64,000 nucleotides of DNA from the NCBI RefSeq assembly GCF_021608265.1, contig NZ_JAKIHP010000002.1:558001-622000 (forward strand). Reading direction: 5' to 3'. The translations under genes and the position numbers were made by a program. Under the pieces are notes generated by a model. That model did not search any database and was not told where the DNA came from. It worked only from the letters and a program-made list of their open reading frames with translations. This DNA is from Flavobacterium wongokense. GTDB lineage: Bacteria > Bacteroidota > Bacteroidia > Flavobacteriales > Flavobacteriaceae. This document shows, in pieces, positions 9,300 through 17,926 of this stretch. The first letter of the stretch is position 1. The number at the start of each line of letters is the position of its first letter.

Positions 9300-9920
9300 A
9301 TGTACATTCCGGAAATTTATAAAAACGAAAACCAACAGGATATCCAAAATTTCATCCATCAGAATGGGTTTGCGATTTTGGTAAACCAAACTGATGGAAA
9401 ACTTTGGGCAACACACATCCCATTGTTTTTGGAAGAAAAGAACGAAAAGCAGTTTCTGGTTGGTCATGTTTCCAAAGAAAATCCACAGGCTGAGAGCTTT
9501 AAGGCTAATGATGAAGTACTTGCTGTTTTCTCGGGTTCACATGCATACATTTCCTCATCCTGGTATGACCATGAAAATGTTCCAACCTGGAATTACCTCG
9601 CAGTCCATGTTTATGGAAAGGTAAAAATCCATTCGCTCGACGAGAGCATTGAAGCCCTAAAAAAACTGGTTGATAAGTACGAAGCCAAATCGGAAAAACC
9701 GGTTCGTGTAGAAGATATGTCAAAGAAAACGCTGATGCAGGCAAGAGGAATAGTTTCGTTCGAAATTGAAATCTCAGATATTCAGGCTGTGAAAAAGATG
9801 TCACAAGGCAGAGATGACAAAAACTACCAAAACATCGTTTCGGAATTGGAAAAAACCAACGACAACCAAGCCATAGCCGTTGCTGATGAAATGAAGAAAA
9901 ACAGAAATCTTCAAGGCTAA
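9300..9920 (+). CDS. PaiB-like FMN-binding protein
   Basis: 206 residues. It resembles the FMN-binding split-barrel family that includes Bacillus PaiB: MYIPEIYKNENQQDIQNFI at the start, then ATHIPLFL, GHVSKENPQ, VFSGSHAYISSSWY and PTWNYLAVHVYGKVKI. In Bacillus PaiB is described as a negative regulator of sporulation and protease genes. No DNA-binding domain is visible here, so a flavin-dependent oxidoreductase role is as likely. Starts nine bases after murB. Confidence 0.85.
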   Translation: MYIPEIYKNENQQDIQNFIHQNGFAILVNQTDGKLWATHIPLFLEEKNEKQFLVGHVSKENPQAESFKANDEVLAVFSGSHAYISSSWYDHENVPTWNYLAVHVYGKVKIHSLDESIEALKKLVDKYEAKSEKPVRVEDMSKKTLMQARGIVSFEIEISDIQAVKKMSQGRDDKNYQNIVSELEKTNDNQAIAVADEMKKNRNLQG

Positions 9921-9997
9921 AATTTCCGCATTCTTCATCTAAAGTTCACAATTGATTTTGTACATTTGCAGTCCTTTTTAAAAGTCGAAAAAGCACT

Positions 9998-11104
9998 ATG
10001 TTACTAACTTTATTCTGTTTATTTATTGCCATTGTTGTCATACAATTCATTTATTATATTGTAGTCTTTGGCAAATTTTCATTTGCCAAACCACAAAATG
10101 CAACTCCAAAGAGAATTCCGATTTCGGTGGTTGTTTGTGCAAAAAATGAAGAGGAAAATGTCAGAAGGTTAATCCCGATGCTTGTAGAGCAAAATTACCC
10201 GCAATTTGAAATTGTTTTGATTGACGATGCGTCAAGCGATGATACTTTGGAGATTTTTGAAGAGTTTGAAAAACTGCATTCGAATATCAAACTGGTAAAA
10301 GTGGAGAATAACGAAGCTTTTTGGGGCAATAAAAAATACGCTTTAACCCTTGGAATCAAAGCAGCGAAATACGAATACCTTTTGTTTACTGACGCCGACT
10401 GTGTTCCGGCTTCACAAGATTGGATTGCCAATATGAGCTCGCAGTTTACTGTTGAAAAAACAATTGTCTTGGGTTATGGTGCTTATGAAAAAATAGCGGG
10501 TTCATTCCTGAATAAAATCATCCGTTTTGAGACTCTGCTAAGTGCTACGCAATATTTTTCTTGGGCAAAATTAGGAAAACCGTATATGGGCGTTGGCCGT
10601 AATATGGCTTACAAAAGAGAAGAGTTTTTCAAGGTTCGCGGTTTTATGGACCACATGAAAATCCGTTCAGGAGATGATGATTTATTCATCAACCAGGCTG
10701 CAGAAAAGAAAAACACAACGGTTTGTTATTTGCAGGATAGTTTCACTTATTCCAAACCAAAAACCTCTTTCAAGGATTGGTTTACCCAAAAAAGGCGCCA
10801 CGTTTCAACAGCCAAGCATTATAAAATATTTGACCAGAACCAATTGGGGATATTCTATCTTTCGCAATTGCTGTTCTTGTTGCTGCCGATTGTTTTACTG
10901 GCATTCCAGTTTCAATGGATTGCGGTAGTGAGCATCATTGGCTTCCGCTATATTTTTGCATGGATTACGATGGGATTTGCTGCAGGAAAGCTTAAGGAAA
11001 AAGACGTAATGTATTGGTTTCCAATCATTGAAATTGTTTTAATTTTCACGCAACTGAATGTATTCATTACCAATACATTCTCAAAACCGGTACATTGGAA
11101 ATAA
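9998..11104 (+). CDS. Membrane glycosyltransferase family 2 protein
   Basis: 368 residues. One N-terminal transmembrane helix, a GT2 catalytic domain (ISVVVCAKNEEENV, VLIDDASSDDT, LLFTDADCVP with the DxD metal site, GDDDLFI, and a QKRRHVSTAKHY motif like the QxxRW region), then two or three C-terminal helices. It builds an extracytoplasmic or lipid-linked glycan, with unknown sugar. A TACATTTG -7 box at 9961-9968 marks its promoter. Its last ten bases overlap the start of the next gene. Confidence 0.85.
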   Translation: MLLTLFCLFIAIVVIQFIYYIVVFGKFSFAKPQNATPKRIPISVVVCAKNEEENVRRLIPMLVEQNYPQFEIVLIDDASSDDTLEIFEEFEKLHSNIKLVKVENNEAFWGNKKYALTLGIKAAKYEYLLFTDADCVPASQDWIANMSSQFTVEKTIVLGYGAYEKIAGSFLNKIIRFETLLSATQYFSWAKLGKPYMGVGRNMAYKREEFFKVRGFMDHMKIRSGDDDLFINQAAEKKNTTVCYLQDSFTYSKPKTSFKDWFTQKRRHVSTAKHYKIFDQNQLGIFYLSQLLFLLLPIVLLAFQFQWIAVVSIIGFRYIFAWITMGFAAGKLKEKDVMYWFPIIEIVLIFTQLNVFITNTFSKPVHWK

Positions 11105-11646
11105 ATCCGTACATAGAAAAAGCCAAAAAAGGTGATCAGGTTGCCTTTACCTATCTGCTGGACCATTACTGGAATGAGGTTTATGGCTTTATGCTGAAAC
11201 GTACCGAAAACGAAACCGATGCCGAGGACATTACTATTGAAACCTTTTCTAAGGCTTTTGATAAAATTGCTACTTACAATCCCGAATTCCAGTTCAATAC
11301 CTGGTTGATTGCCATTGCCAAAAATGTCCATATTGACATGCTGCGCAAAAAGAAATCCACCTTGTTTGTTGAAATCACCGACGAGGAAGATCAACAGGCT
11401 TATAATGTTGCCGATACTTCCCCTTCTGTTGAAGATGCTTTGATTACGGAGCAAAACCTATCACAATTATTACAGTTCATCAAGGAATTGAAACCGCATT
11501 ACCAGGAAGTAATCCAGCTGCGTTATTTTCAGGAAATGAGTTATCAGGAAATTGCCGAGCAATTGGGCGAACCCTTGAGCAATGTCAAAATCAAATTGCT
11601 TCGCGCCAAAAAACTATTGGCCGAAATCATCGAAAGCAAAAAATAA
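11095..11646 (+). CDS. ECF-type RNA polymerase sigma-70 factor
   Basis: 183 residues. Sigma region 2 (NEVYGFMLKRTENETDAEDITIETF, NTWLIAIAKNVHIDMLR) and region 4 (LKPHYQEVIQLRYFQEMSYQEIAEQLGEPLSNVKIKLLRAKKLL) are both clear. The start is a TTG overlapping the end of the glycosyltransferase gene, which suggests translational coupling. No anti-sigma gene follows; the next gene is tonB-like. This conserved type of Flavobacterium sigma factor has no regulon that can be deduced here. Confidence 0.88.
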   Translation: MEINPYIEKAKKGDQVAFTYLLDHYWNEVYGFMLKRTENETDAEDITIETFSKAFDKIATYNPEFQFNTWLIAIAKNVHIDMLRKKKSTLFVEITDEEDQQAYNVADTSPSVEDALITEQNLSQLLQFIKELKPHYQEVIQLRYFQEMSYQEIAEQLGEPLSNVKIKLLRAKKLLAEIIESKK

Positions 11647-11808
11647 TCTTTCTTAAAATCCCTTTTAAATTCTTAGTCTTTTAAGGGTTTCCTTTTATTA
11701 ATCTGAAAATATTTGACAGATTGATATACTATTTTCATATTTCCTGCGTTATATAATAAAAACCAACGCTTATGTAACATAGATACTTAACTTATAAACC
11801 ATTTAATC

Positions 11809-12645
11809 ATGTCAAACGTTAGTATTTATGAAAAAAACTGGACTGAACTAGTTTTTGAAGACAGAAACAAAGCTTATGGCGCTTACCAATTGCGTCAGGA
11901 AAACCCTAAAACCACAGTAATTGCCTTTGTCAGTGGTTTACTTTTGATTTTTACTTTGATTGGTTCCTGGATGCTGCTTTCTTCTTTTGGGGATAACCCT
12001 AAAACTGCAGCATTGGAAGATGACGACATCATCATAACTATTTCTGATTTTAACTATCCTAAAAAAGAAAAGCCTAAAAAAGAGGAAGTAGTGGCTCCGT
12101 TAAAGAAAGAGGAAACAAAGAAAAAAATCGAGAAGGAAGATTTAAAAAATGCCGTTTTGGTTAAGGAAAATTTTGATGACGTTAAGACCAATAAGGAATT
12201 AAAGGAAAATCCAACTACCGATAATCGGACTGATGGTGGCAACACTACAGGAACGACGACTACAACAAACACAACCGGAACAACTACGACTACTACAGTG
12301 ATGACCGGAACAAAAACCGGTGATGATAAAGCAAGGACAACCAACGAATTGGACAGACTGCCTGCTTATCCCGGAGGTATTGACGAATTCTATAAATATG
12401 TTGGAAAAAATATTGACAAACCAGAAGTAGATGAACACTTGAGTTCCATTAGTGTTATCATGTCTTTTGTCATTGAAAAAGACGGTTCAATGAGCGAAAT
12501 CAAAGTAATGCGAAGCTCTGACAAAAACCTCGAGAGGGAAGCCATTCGCGTGCTGAAAGCCCTAAAAGTGAAATGGTCACCAGGTTATAAGGATGGCGAA
12601 AAAGTAAGGACACTCTATGTGTTACCGATAAAAGTACAGCTTTAA
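11809..12645 (+). CDS. TonB-family energy transducer
   Basis: 278 residues. Short cytosolic N-terminus containing FEDRNKAYGAYQLR, one transmembrane helix at about 43-63, a Lys/Glu/Pro-rich periplasmic region, a Thr/Gly low-complexity linker (about residues 140-170), and a C-terminal TonB domain (YVGKNIDKPE, VSVI-like strand, MRSSDKNLEREAIRVLKALK, KVRTLYVLPIKV). It should transmit proton-motive energy from ExbBD to outer-membrane TonB-dependent receptors; no exbBD genes are in the window. It sits alone, 160 bp after the sigma gene. Confidence 0.9.
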   Translation: MSNVSIYEKNWTELVFEDRNKAYGAYQLRQENPKTTVIAFVSGLLLIFTLIGSWMLLSSFGDNPKTAALEDDDIIITISDFNYPKKEKPKKEEVVAPLKKEETKKKIEKEDLKNAVLVKENFDDVKTNKELKENPTTDNRTDGGNTTGTTTTTNTTGTTTTTTVMTGTKTGDDKARTTNELDRLPAYPGGIDEFYKYVGKNIDKPEVDEHLSSISVIMSFVIEKDGSMSEIKVMRSSDKNLEREAIRVLKALKVKWSPGYKDGEKVRTLYVLPIKVQL

Positions 12646-12679
12646 GTTAGTTATTAATTCTTTTTGTGTTTTTGCCCCG

Positions 12680-12719
12680 AACCTGGCCAGTCTTAAAAAA
12701 CTTGTCAGGTTTATTTTTG
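12680..12719 (+). terminator. Probable terminator after tonB-like gene
   Basis: AACCTG and CAGGTT arms, with additional partial pairing inside, followed by TTATTTTTG. Moderate strength. It separates the TonB gene from the serine hydrolase. Confidence 0.55.
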
Positions 12720-12801
12720 TTTAATAACTAGCTGATAACTTTACAAAATCACTTTTTTATTTTAGTCAAATATTGGTATTATTGTAAAGTTTAGAATTCT
12801 T

Positions 12802-14025
12802 ATGAAGCTTACGTTTATTACCTTTTTCCTATCACTGATGTGTTATTTTTCCGGTCCCAATTCCGGACAGGCTGATATTGGAGCCAATACACACAATCCA
12901 GATGACAGCCTGTTTGTAAAATCTAATTTCCCGATACGGATGGGAAAGGTTTCTGAAACTTACATCTCTGAAAAAAGGCATTACATAGATTCCTTTTACA
13001 ACAAGAATATAAATTCCCCTTTTTATAGCGGTGGATTTATTGTCGTAAAAAATGGCCGCGTACTTTATGAAGATTATAAAGGGTATGCAAATGCAAGAAC
13101 CGGACAGAAAATTGACAAAAACACTCCAATCCATTTGGCTTCAGTAAGCAAGGTTTTAACCTGCACCGCAATCCTTCGATTGGTACAGCAGGACAACATC
13201 ATGCTCGACCAAAAAGTAATTGATTGGCTTCCCGATTTTCCATACAAGAGCACCACGATCCGAACATTGCTCAACCACAGAAGCGGTTTGCAGCATTATG
13301 CCAACTTCCCGGGTTTGATGAAAAAAAGATGGGACAGGCGTAAAATATTGACCAATCAGGATGTTTTTGATTTATTGGTACAAAACAAATTCCGATTGGT
13401 GACCCCAAATGATACGCATTTCGATTATTGCAATACCAACTATGTGATTTTGGCCCTGATTATCGAAAAAGCAACTGGTGTAAATTATCGCAGGGCGATG
13501 CAGGAACTGGTTTTCAAACCTTTAGGAATGACAAACACCTTTGTCTTTGACTATGACAATGACAGGGAAACAGCTTCTAAGTCGTACAAAGGCAACATGA
13601 TTTTTCCTTGGGATCAGTTTGACAATTTGTATGGCGATAAGAATATTTATTCAACGCCAAGGGATTTGGTAAAATTTGATTTGGGCTGCTATTCTCCGAA
13701 TTTCATCGACCAAAAACTATTGCAGGAAGCTTATTTTGGATATAGTGCGGGCAAAGTGGCAAAACCAATCAAGGATTATGGTTTAGGAATGCGTATGCGT
13801 TTTCTGCCTCCAACAGGAGAAAAAATGGTGTATCACAATGGTTGGTGGCATGGAAATAATACGTCATTTGTACCTGTAAAAAAGGACACGGTGACCGTTG
13901 TTTGTTTGGGAAATAAATATTCCAACAGGCCTTATTCGACCTTGAGTATGGTTAGCAGTCTTTTTTACAAAAAGAAAACAGAGATTGAAACTCCGGTTCC
14001 AACCGAACTCGAACTTGGCGAATAG
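12802..14025 (+). CDS. Serine hydrolase of the beta-lactamase/PBP4* family
   Basis: 407 residues. N-terminal signal peptide (TFITFFLSLMCYFSG), then a class C beta-lactamase-like fold: SxxK nucleophile at 114-117 (SVSK), the YxN element in FDYCNTNYV, and YHNGWWHGNN as the KTG-equivalent HxG segment. Such periplasmic enzymes are D-aminopeptidases, esterases or peptidoglycan hydrolases; resistance activity is not implied. The gene ends exactly where the convergent CvfB-like gene ends. Confidence 0.85.
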   Translation: MKLTFITFFLSLMCYFSGPNSGQADIGANTHNPDDSLFVKSNFPIRMGKVSETYISEKRHYIDSFYNKNINSPFYSGGFIVVKNGRVLYEDYKGYANARTGQKIDKNTPIHLASVSKVLTCTAILRLVQQDNIMLDQKVIDWLPDFPYKSTTIRTLLNHRSGLQHYANFPGLMKKRWDRRKILTNQDVFDLLVQNKFRLVTPNDTHFDYCNTNYVILALIIEKATGVNYRRAMQELVFKPLGMTNTFVFDYDNDRETASKSYKGNMIFPWDQFDNLYGDKNIYSTPRDLVKFDLGCYSPNFIDQKLLQEAYFGYSAGKVAKPIKDYGLGMRMRFLPPTGEKMVYHNGWWHGNNTSFVPVKKDTVTVVCLGNKYSNRPYSTLSMVSSLFYKKKTEIETPVPTELELGE

Positions 14026-14856
14026 TTATTCCTTTACCAAATAAATCCCGTCTTCCTTTATCTCGATAAGTTTGTCCTTGTAAAGTGAGCCAATGGCTTT
14101 CTTAAAGGTTTTTTTACTCATCTTCAATACGGTTTTAATGTCTTCGGGATGGCTGTTGTCATTCAGCCTAAGGAAACCTCTGCTGGCTCTTAATTCGTCA
14201 AGGATTTTCTCGGCATTGGGTTCGATGTTTTCATAACCCAGTTTTTGGAGCGAAACATCAATCTTATGATCAGGGCGGATATTTTTGATATAACCGGTCA
14301 TACGGTCTCCGGTTCGGATGTCATCATAAACCTGGTCTTTGTACAACAATCCTTTGTGGATATCGTTGATAATGACATTGATTCCCAATTCGGTGATGTG
14401 CGAAATGATTAAATCCACTTCATCACCTACAGCAACGGTCAGGTTTTCATTGTCCAAAAACTGATTGGTTTTACTTGAGGCGACAATACGGTTGGTTTTT
14501 TCGTCGATGTAGGCAAAGACAAGGTATCGTTTGCCTTTCTCCATTGGCCTTGCCTGTTCCTTGAATGGAACCAGGATATCTTTTTCCAATCCCCAATCGA
14601 GGAAAGCGCCAACATTATTGACATAATTCACACGCAGCAATCCAAATTCATCCATCAAAATATAAGGTTCCAGCGTAGTTGCAACCGGTCTTTCTTCGTG
14701 GTCAAGATAGACAAACACTATAATCTCATCCCCTATTGCATATTCTTTTGGAACATATTTTAAAGGCAATAAAACATCATCCTTACCATCGGTTAAATAA
14801 AGCCCGACTTTGGTTTCCCTTGCAATTTTGAGCGTATTGTAATGTCCTATTTCCAT
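14026..14856 (-). CDS. S1-domain RNA-binding protein, CvfB family
   Basis: 276 residues from ATG 14856. CvfB-type layout: N-terminal S1-like domains (GLYLTDGKDDVLLP, GAFLDWGLEKDILVP), a third S1 domain (GINVIINDIHKGLLY) and a C-terminal winged helix (DIKTVLKMSKKTFKKAIGSLY). In Staphylococcus CvfB binds RNA and affects virulence gene expression; the role here is unknown. A longer frame reaches back to 14907, but the minus-strand -7 box TATCTTTG at 14881-14888 lies inside that extension, so the shorter start is preferred. Confidence 0.85.
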   Translation of the reverse strand: MEIGHYNTLKIARETKVGLYLTDGKDDVLLPLKYVPKEYAIGDEIIVFVYLDHEERPVATTLEPYILMDEFGLLRVNYVNNVGAFLDWGLEKDILVPFKEQARPMEKGKRYLVFAYIDEKTNRIVASSKTNQFLDNENLTVAVGDEVDLIISHITELGINVIINDIHKGLLYKDQVYDDIRTGDRMTGYIKNIRPDHKIDVSLQKLGYENIEPNAEKILDELRASRGFLRLNDNSHPEDIKTVLKMSKKTFKKAIGSLYKDKLIEIKEDGIYLVKE

Positions 14857-14959
14857 TTTGAATGCGTGTAATTTGAACCGCAAAGATAGCACATTCTTTT
14901 TTGCCATGAAACCACAAACCTAATTGTGGAATCCTCTTTAACCATCTCTTAAACTTTTG

Positions 14960-15138
14960 TAGCAATTTTTTTGAAACAATATTTTTTGCCACAATTTTGT
15001 GGCAATTTTTTTGTGGCAATTTTTTTTGCGCATACTATTTTGCCACAACTTTTACTGATATGATTTCTAAAGCAAAGCTTTTTATGGTTGTTTTTTACAG
15101 CACATTATTATATGACGGTATAATTTTTTATATTTTTG
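14960..15138. promoter_or_regulatory. Divergent promoter region with TTGCCACAA repeats
   Basis: This is the gene-free stretch between the CvfB-like gene and an ECF sigma gene. It holds the perfect palindrome TTGCCACAA-tt-TTGTGGCAA at 14986-15005, another TTGTGGCAA at 15011-15019, another TTGCCACAA at 15040-15048, and a degenerate TTGTAGCAA at 14958-14966, embedded in T runs. A -7 box TATTTTTG at 15131-15138 points toward the sigma gene and one at 14881-14888 points toward the CvfB gene. The repeats could be operators for either promoter. Confidence 0.55.
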
Positions 15139-15178
15139 AGACTGTAACAAAACCACTGCTTTCTATACTAACTCGACT

Positions 15179-15673
15179 ATGAGTGACAACCTGGAACAAA
15201 TATTTGTAAAACAATTAAAGGACAATCAAAACATCATCCATAAGATATGTAGGTTGTATACCAATGATGAAGATGCACATAAGGACTTGTTTCAGGAAAT
15301 TACCATCCAGTTATGGAAGGCTTTCCCCAAATTTAGAGGCGAATCTAAATTCTCAACCTGGGCTTATCGCGTGGCATTGAACACCGCGATTACACTCTAC
15401 AGGAAAAGTACCCGAAATGTTGCCACAACCAGTTACGAAGGACAAAAACACTTCTTGTCCAACGACGAATACAACTTTGAGGAAGAAGAACAAATCAAGT
15501 TGATGTATCAGGCAGTGCAGCAGTTGAATGATATCGAAAAAGCGTTGGTGTTCCTTTACCTGGAAGACAAGGATTATACAGATATATCTGAAACATTGGG
15601 TATCAGCGAGGTTAACGCCCGAGTAAAAATGAACCGGATTAAAGGAAAATTAAAAAAAATATTAAATCCCTAA
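15179..15673 (+). CDS. ECF-type RNA polymerase sigma-70 factor
   Basis: 164 residues. Region 2 is visible as CRLYTNDEDAHKDLFQEITIQLWKAF and the promoter-melting segment STWAYRVALNTAI; region 4 as LNDIEKALVFLYLEDKDYTDISETLGISEVNARVKMNRIKGKL. The following gene starts five bases after the stop and encodes a membrane protein, the usual arrangement of an ECF sigma with a cognate membrane regulator. Upstream lies an array of TTGCCACAA repeats that may regulate it. Confidence 0.9.
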   Translation: MSDNLEQIFVKQLKDNQNIIHKICRLYTNDEDAHKDLFQEITIQLWKAFPKFRGESKFSTWAYRVALNTAITLYRKSTRNVATTSYEGQKHFLSNDEYNFEEEEQIKLMYQAVQQLNDIEKALVFLYLEDKDYTDISETLGISEVNARVKMNRIKGKLKKILNP

Positions 15674-15678
15674 GGATT

Positions 15679-16317
15679 ATGGAAGAGTTGGATTTATTAA
15701 AGAAAGCGTGGCAGAAAGACACCCACAAATTTGAGCAGGTTTCAGAAGGTGAAATCTATAAAATGCTCCATAAAAAGTCGTCTTCAATTGTAAAATGGAT
15801 TTTAATCATCAGCATTGTTGAAGTCCTGTTTTGGACTGCTGTTAGTGTGATATGGAACACCGACGAGTACATGAGGAAAATACATGCCGAGAATACCATC
15901 ATTTATTTTAAAGTGGTAAACTTTATCAATTATGCCGTGATTTTGTGGTTCATCTACCGTTTTTATAAAAACTACATCAAGATCTCTACGACAGCATCCA
16001 CAAAACAATTAATGTACGACATTTTAAAAGCCCGTAAAACGGTTCAGTATTATGTTTGGTACAATTTGGGAATGGCAGCCCTGACCCTTATTGCAGGTTT
16101 TGCCATCCAGTTCCTTTTTAACCCAAAGATGGAATTGCTGAAAGATAAAATCGCGCACGAACAGGATCATATCCTTCTGTTCAAGACTTTAGGGATAATG
16201 CTGTTGGCAATTGTGATTTTTGTATTTATCTTCTGGGTAATCTATTTGTTGCTATACGGAATACTACTTCGAAAACTCAATACGAATTACAAGGAGTTGA
16301 AGAAAATAGATTTATAA
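15679..16317 (+). CDS. Multi-pass membrane protein, possible anti-sigma factor
   Basis: 212 residues: about 40 hydrophilic N-terminal residues (MEELDLLKKAWQKD), then four predicted membrane segments (about 38-60, 74-95, 120-145, 170-200). The cytosolic N-terminus followed by TM helices and its position right after an ECF sigma gene suggest an anti-sigma role. No zinc-binding HxxxCxxC anti-sigma motif is present, so this is inferred from context only. Similar proteins in Flavobacterium are often misnamed beta-carotene monooxygenases. Confidence 0.7.
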   Translation: MEELDLLKKAWQKDTHKFEQVSEGEIYKMLHKKSSSIVKWILIISIVEVLFWTAVSVIWNTDEYMRKIHAENTIIYFKVVNFINYAVILWFIYRFYKNYIKISTTASTKQLMYDILKARKTVQYYVWYNLGMAALTLIAGFAIQFLFNPKMELLKDKIAHEQDHILLFKTLGIMLLAIVIFVFIFWVIYLLLYGILLRKLNTNYKELKKIDL

Positions 16318-16320
16318 AAT

Positions 16321-16348
16321 AAAATCCCGGCTGTTAAGTCGGGATTTT
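16321..16348. terminator. Bidirectional terminator overlapping a coding end
   Basis: AAAATCCCG and CGGGATTTT arms with a 10-base loop. It terminates the sigma/membrane-protein transcript on + and the acyltransferase on -. The acyltransferase stop codon (TTA at 16334-16336) lies in the loop. Confidence 0.85.
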
Positions 16349-17164
16349 ATTTTTATCTACATGGTATTCTCTAAGCTTATTTAATCGTTCCTGTTCCTCA
16401 ATTTCCTCAGCAGGAATTACCTTTAGGAACGATGGATGCTGCTCAATGGCGTATTCCACTTTTTCCACAATCTGCTCAATCGTTTCGTTTTCATAATCAA
16501 TTTCCAAAGGCTCCTTGATGATGAAGGACTGCAGGATGTTCTTCTTTTTCATGCGCAGTCCCTTTTTGTCAAACGAGCGACGGAACCCGTCAATCACAAT
16601 CGGAACCACAATAGGCTTGTATTGTTTGATGATATGCGCAGTTCCTTTTCGGACAGGCTTAAAGGATTTTGTCGTTCCCTGCGGAAAGGTAATCACCCAG
16701 CCATCTTCAAGCGCAATCCTGATATTTTCCGTATCATTCGGGTTTACGGCGCGTTTCTCCTCTACATCCTTTCCTCCTGCACGCCAAGTCCTTTCTACTG
16801 AAATCGAACCAACATACGACAATATCCTCGGAAGCAGTCCCGATTTCATCGTTTCACTAGCCGCAACATAATAAATATTCAACTTTGGATTCCACAAATA
16901 GCCAACATTCTTAATATTATCCTGTCTTCCGGAAAGGCTGGCATTGAATACATGGAACATGGCAACAACGTCTGCAAAATAGGTTTGGTGATTGGAAATG
17001 AACAATACATTTTTGTCCGGAAGTGAAGCAATGATTTCAGAACCGTCAATCTGCAATTCATTAAAACCTCGGTAACGACGGTGTGTGATGGCACCAAAAA
17101 TACGTATCAACCACTTTTTGATGAACAGTATATGACCAAAAGGATTTCTTTTAAATAATCCCAT
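16334..17164 (-). CDS. PlsC-like lysophospholipid acyltransferase
   Basis: 276 residues. The acyltransferase motif I NHQTYFAD (NHx4D) is present, as is the substrate-binding block ISVERTWRAGG. Motif III reads FPQGTTKS where canonical PlsC has FPEGTRS. The VVPIVIDGFRRSFDKK block corresponds to motif IV. It probably transfers acyl groups to a lysophospholipid or related acceptor at the inner membrane; the altered motif III leaves the exact acceptor open. A NUDIX gene lies upstream on the same strand. Confidence 0.8.
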   Translation of the reverse strand: MGLFKRNPFGHILFIKKWLIRIFGAITHRRYRGFNELQIDGSEIIASLPDKNVLFISNHQTYFADVVAMFHVFNASLSGRQDNIKNVGYLWNPKLNIYYVAASETMKSGLLPRILSYVGSISVERTWRAGGKDVEEKRAVNPNDTENIRIALEDGWVITFPQGTTKSFKPVRKGTAHIIKQYKPIVVPIVIDGFRRSFDKKGLRMKKKNILQSFIIKEPLEIDYENETIEQIVEKVEYAIEQHPSFLKVIPAEEIEEQERLNKLREYHVDKNKIPT

Positions 17165-17221
17165 AATTTCAATTTTATTATTCCCAATGTTTCGGGTGGC
17201 AAATCTACAAAATCTTAACCT

Positions 17222-17860
17222 TTATAAAACCATTTTCAATGTTTCTTTCAACTCGCTCAGCATCATGGCTGTGGCACCCCAAATAAAATGCTCATTGACT
17301 TGAAAACCAGGAACATCAATAGTATCGGCATAAGAAGTCTTAATCGGATTTGTTTTCAGGATTCCATCATCCAAAAAATCGGCTAACGGAAATTCCAACA
17401 TTCCGGCCACTTCATCTTCCTGCAGTACAAACTCCAATTCCTCGTGGCTATAACCCAAAAACGGATACACCATATAATTGCTTGGCGGAATATAGACTTC
17501 AGTAAACGCACGGATGACGTTTATGGAATTGGGATGAACCCCAATTTCTTCATGGGTTTCCCTAAGTGCCGTTTGTTTCAAATCAAAATCTTCCAATTCA
17601 ACTTTTCCTCCCGGAAATGCAATCTGTGAAGAATGCACTCCATTATAGGAAGTCCGAAGGATTAAAGCCAAATGGGTTTGAAATTTCTTGGGATAAAAAA
17701 GCATCATGACTGCTGCTTTTTTTGGTGTTATTTTGGTAAAATCGGTATTACGAATCAATTCTTCCCTGTTGGGCGGAACCATTTTCGCATGGGCATGCGT
17801 TGCCGGTAGCTCAACATTTAGTATTTTTGGCGCATATTTTAAAAACTCATTAAAGTGCAT
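17222..17860 (-). CDS. NUDIX hydrolase, probable CoA pyrophosphatase
   Basis: 212 residues from ATG 17860. The longer frame to 17905 adds a basic, unconserved tail, so the MHFNEFLKYAPKIL start is preferred. The NUDIX box reads GGKVELEDFDLKQTALRETHEEIGV, matching Gx5Ex7REUxEEXGU, preceded by the NudL/CoAse-like segment HSSQIAFPGGK. Such enzymes cleave CoA and acyl-CoA pyrophosphate bonds. About 55 bp separate it from the acyltransferase. Confidence 0.85.
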   Translation of the reverse strand: MHFNEFLKYAPKILNVELPATHAHAKMVPPNREELIRNTDFTKITPKKAAVMMLFYPKKFQTHLALILRTSYNGVHSSQIAFPGGKVELEDFDLKQTALRETHEEIGVHPNSINVIRAFTEVYIPPSNYMVYPFLGYSHEELEFVLQEDEVAGMLEFPLADFLDDGILKTNPIKTSYADTIDVPGFQVNEHFIWGATAMMLSELKETLKMVL

Positions 17861-17926
17861 AACGTAGGGTTTGAAATATAAAGTTACCTCAAAAAAACAA
17901 CGCATTCAAATTTTTACCAAACTAAA

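Noticed and set aside
11658..11700. Intrinsic terminator after the first ECF sigma gene
   Set aside because: Only a five-base CCCTT/AAGGG stem with a mismatch; too weak to annotate as a terminator.
12054..12344. Long minus-strand frame rich in Val and Ser opposite the TonB gene
   Set aside because: It is the complement of the Lys/Glu and Thr-rich linker of TonB. Its low-complexity composition is explained by the codons of the real gene and it has no promoter or family match.
14857..14907. N-terminal extension of the CvfB-like protein starting at 14907
   Set aside because: The -7 promoter box TATCTTTG lies inside it, so the transcript cannot contain this start; the family begins at the later ATG.
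14958..15048. Possible CRISPR array
   Set aside because: Repeats are only nine bases, occur in both orientations, and lack regular spacers or cas genes.
14997..15182. Plus-strand frame starting in the TTGTGGCAA repeats
   Set aside because: It is Phe- and Cys-rich because of the T-rich repeats, overlaps the sigma gene promoter and start, and resembles no protein.
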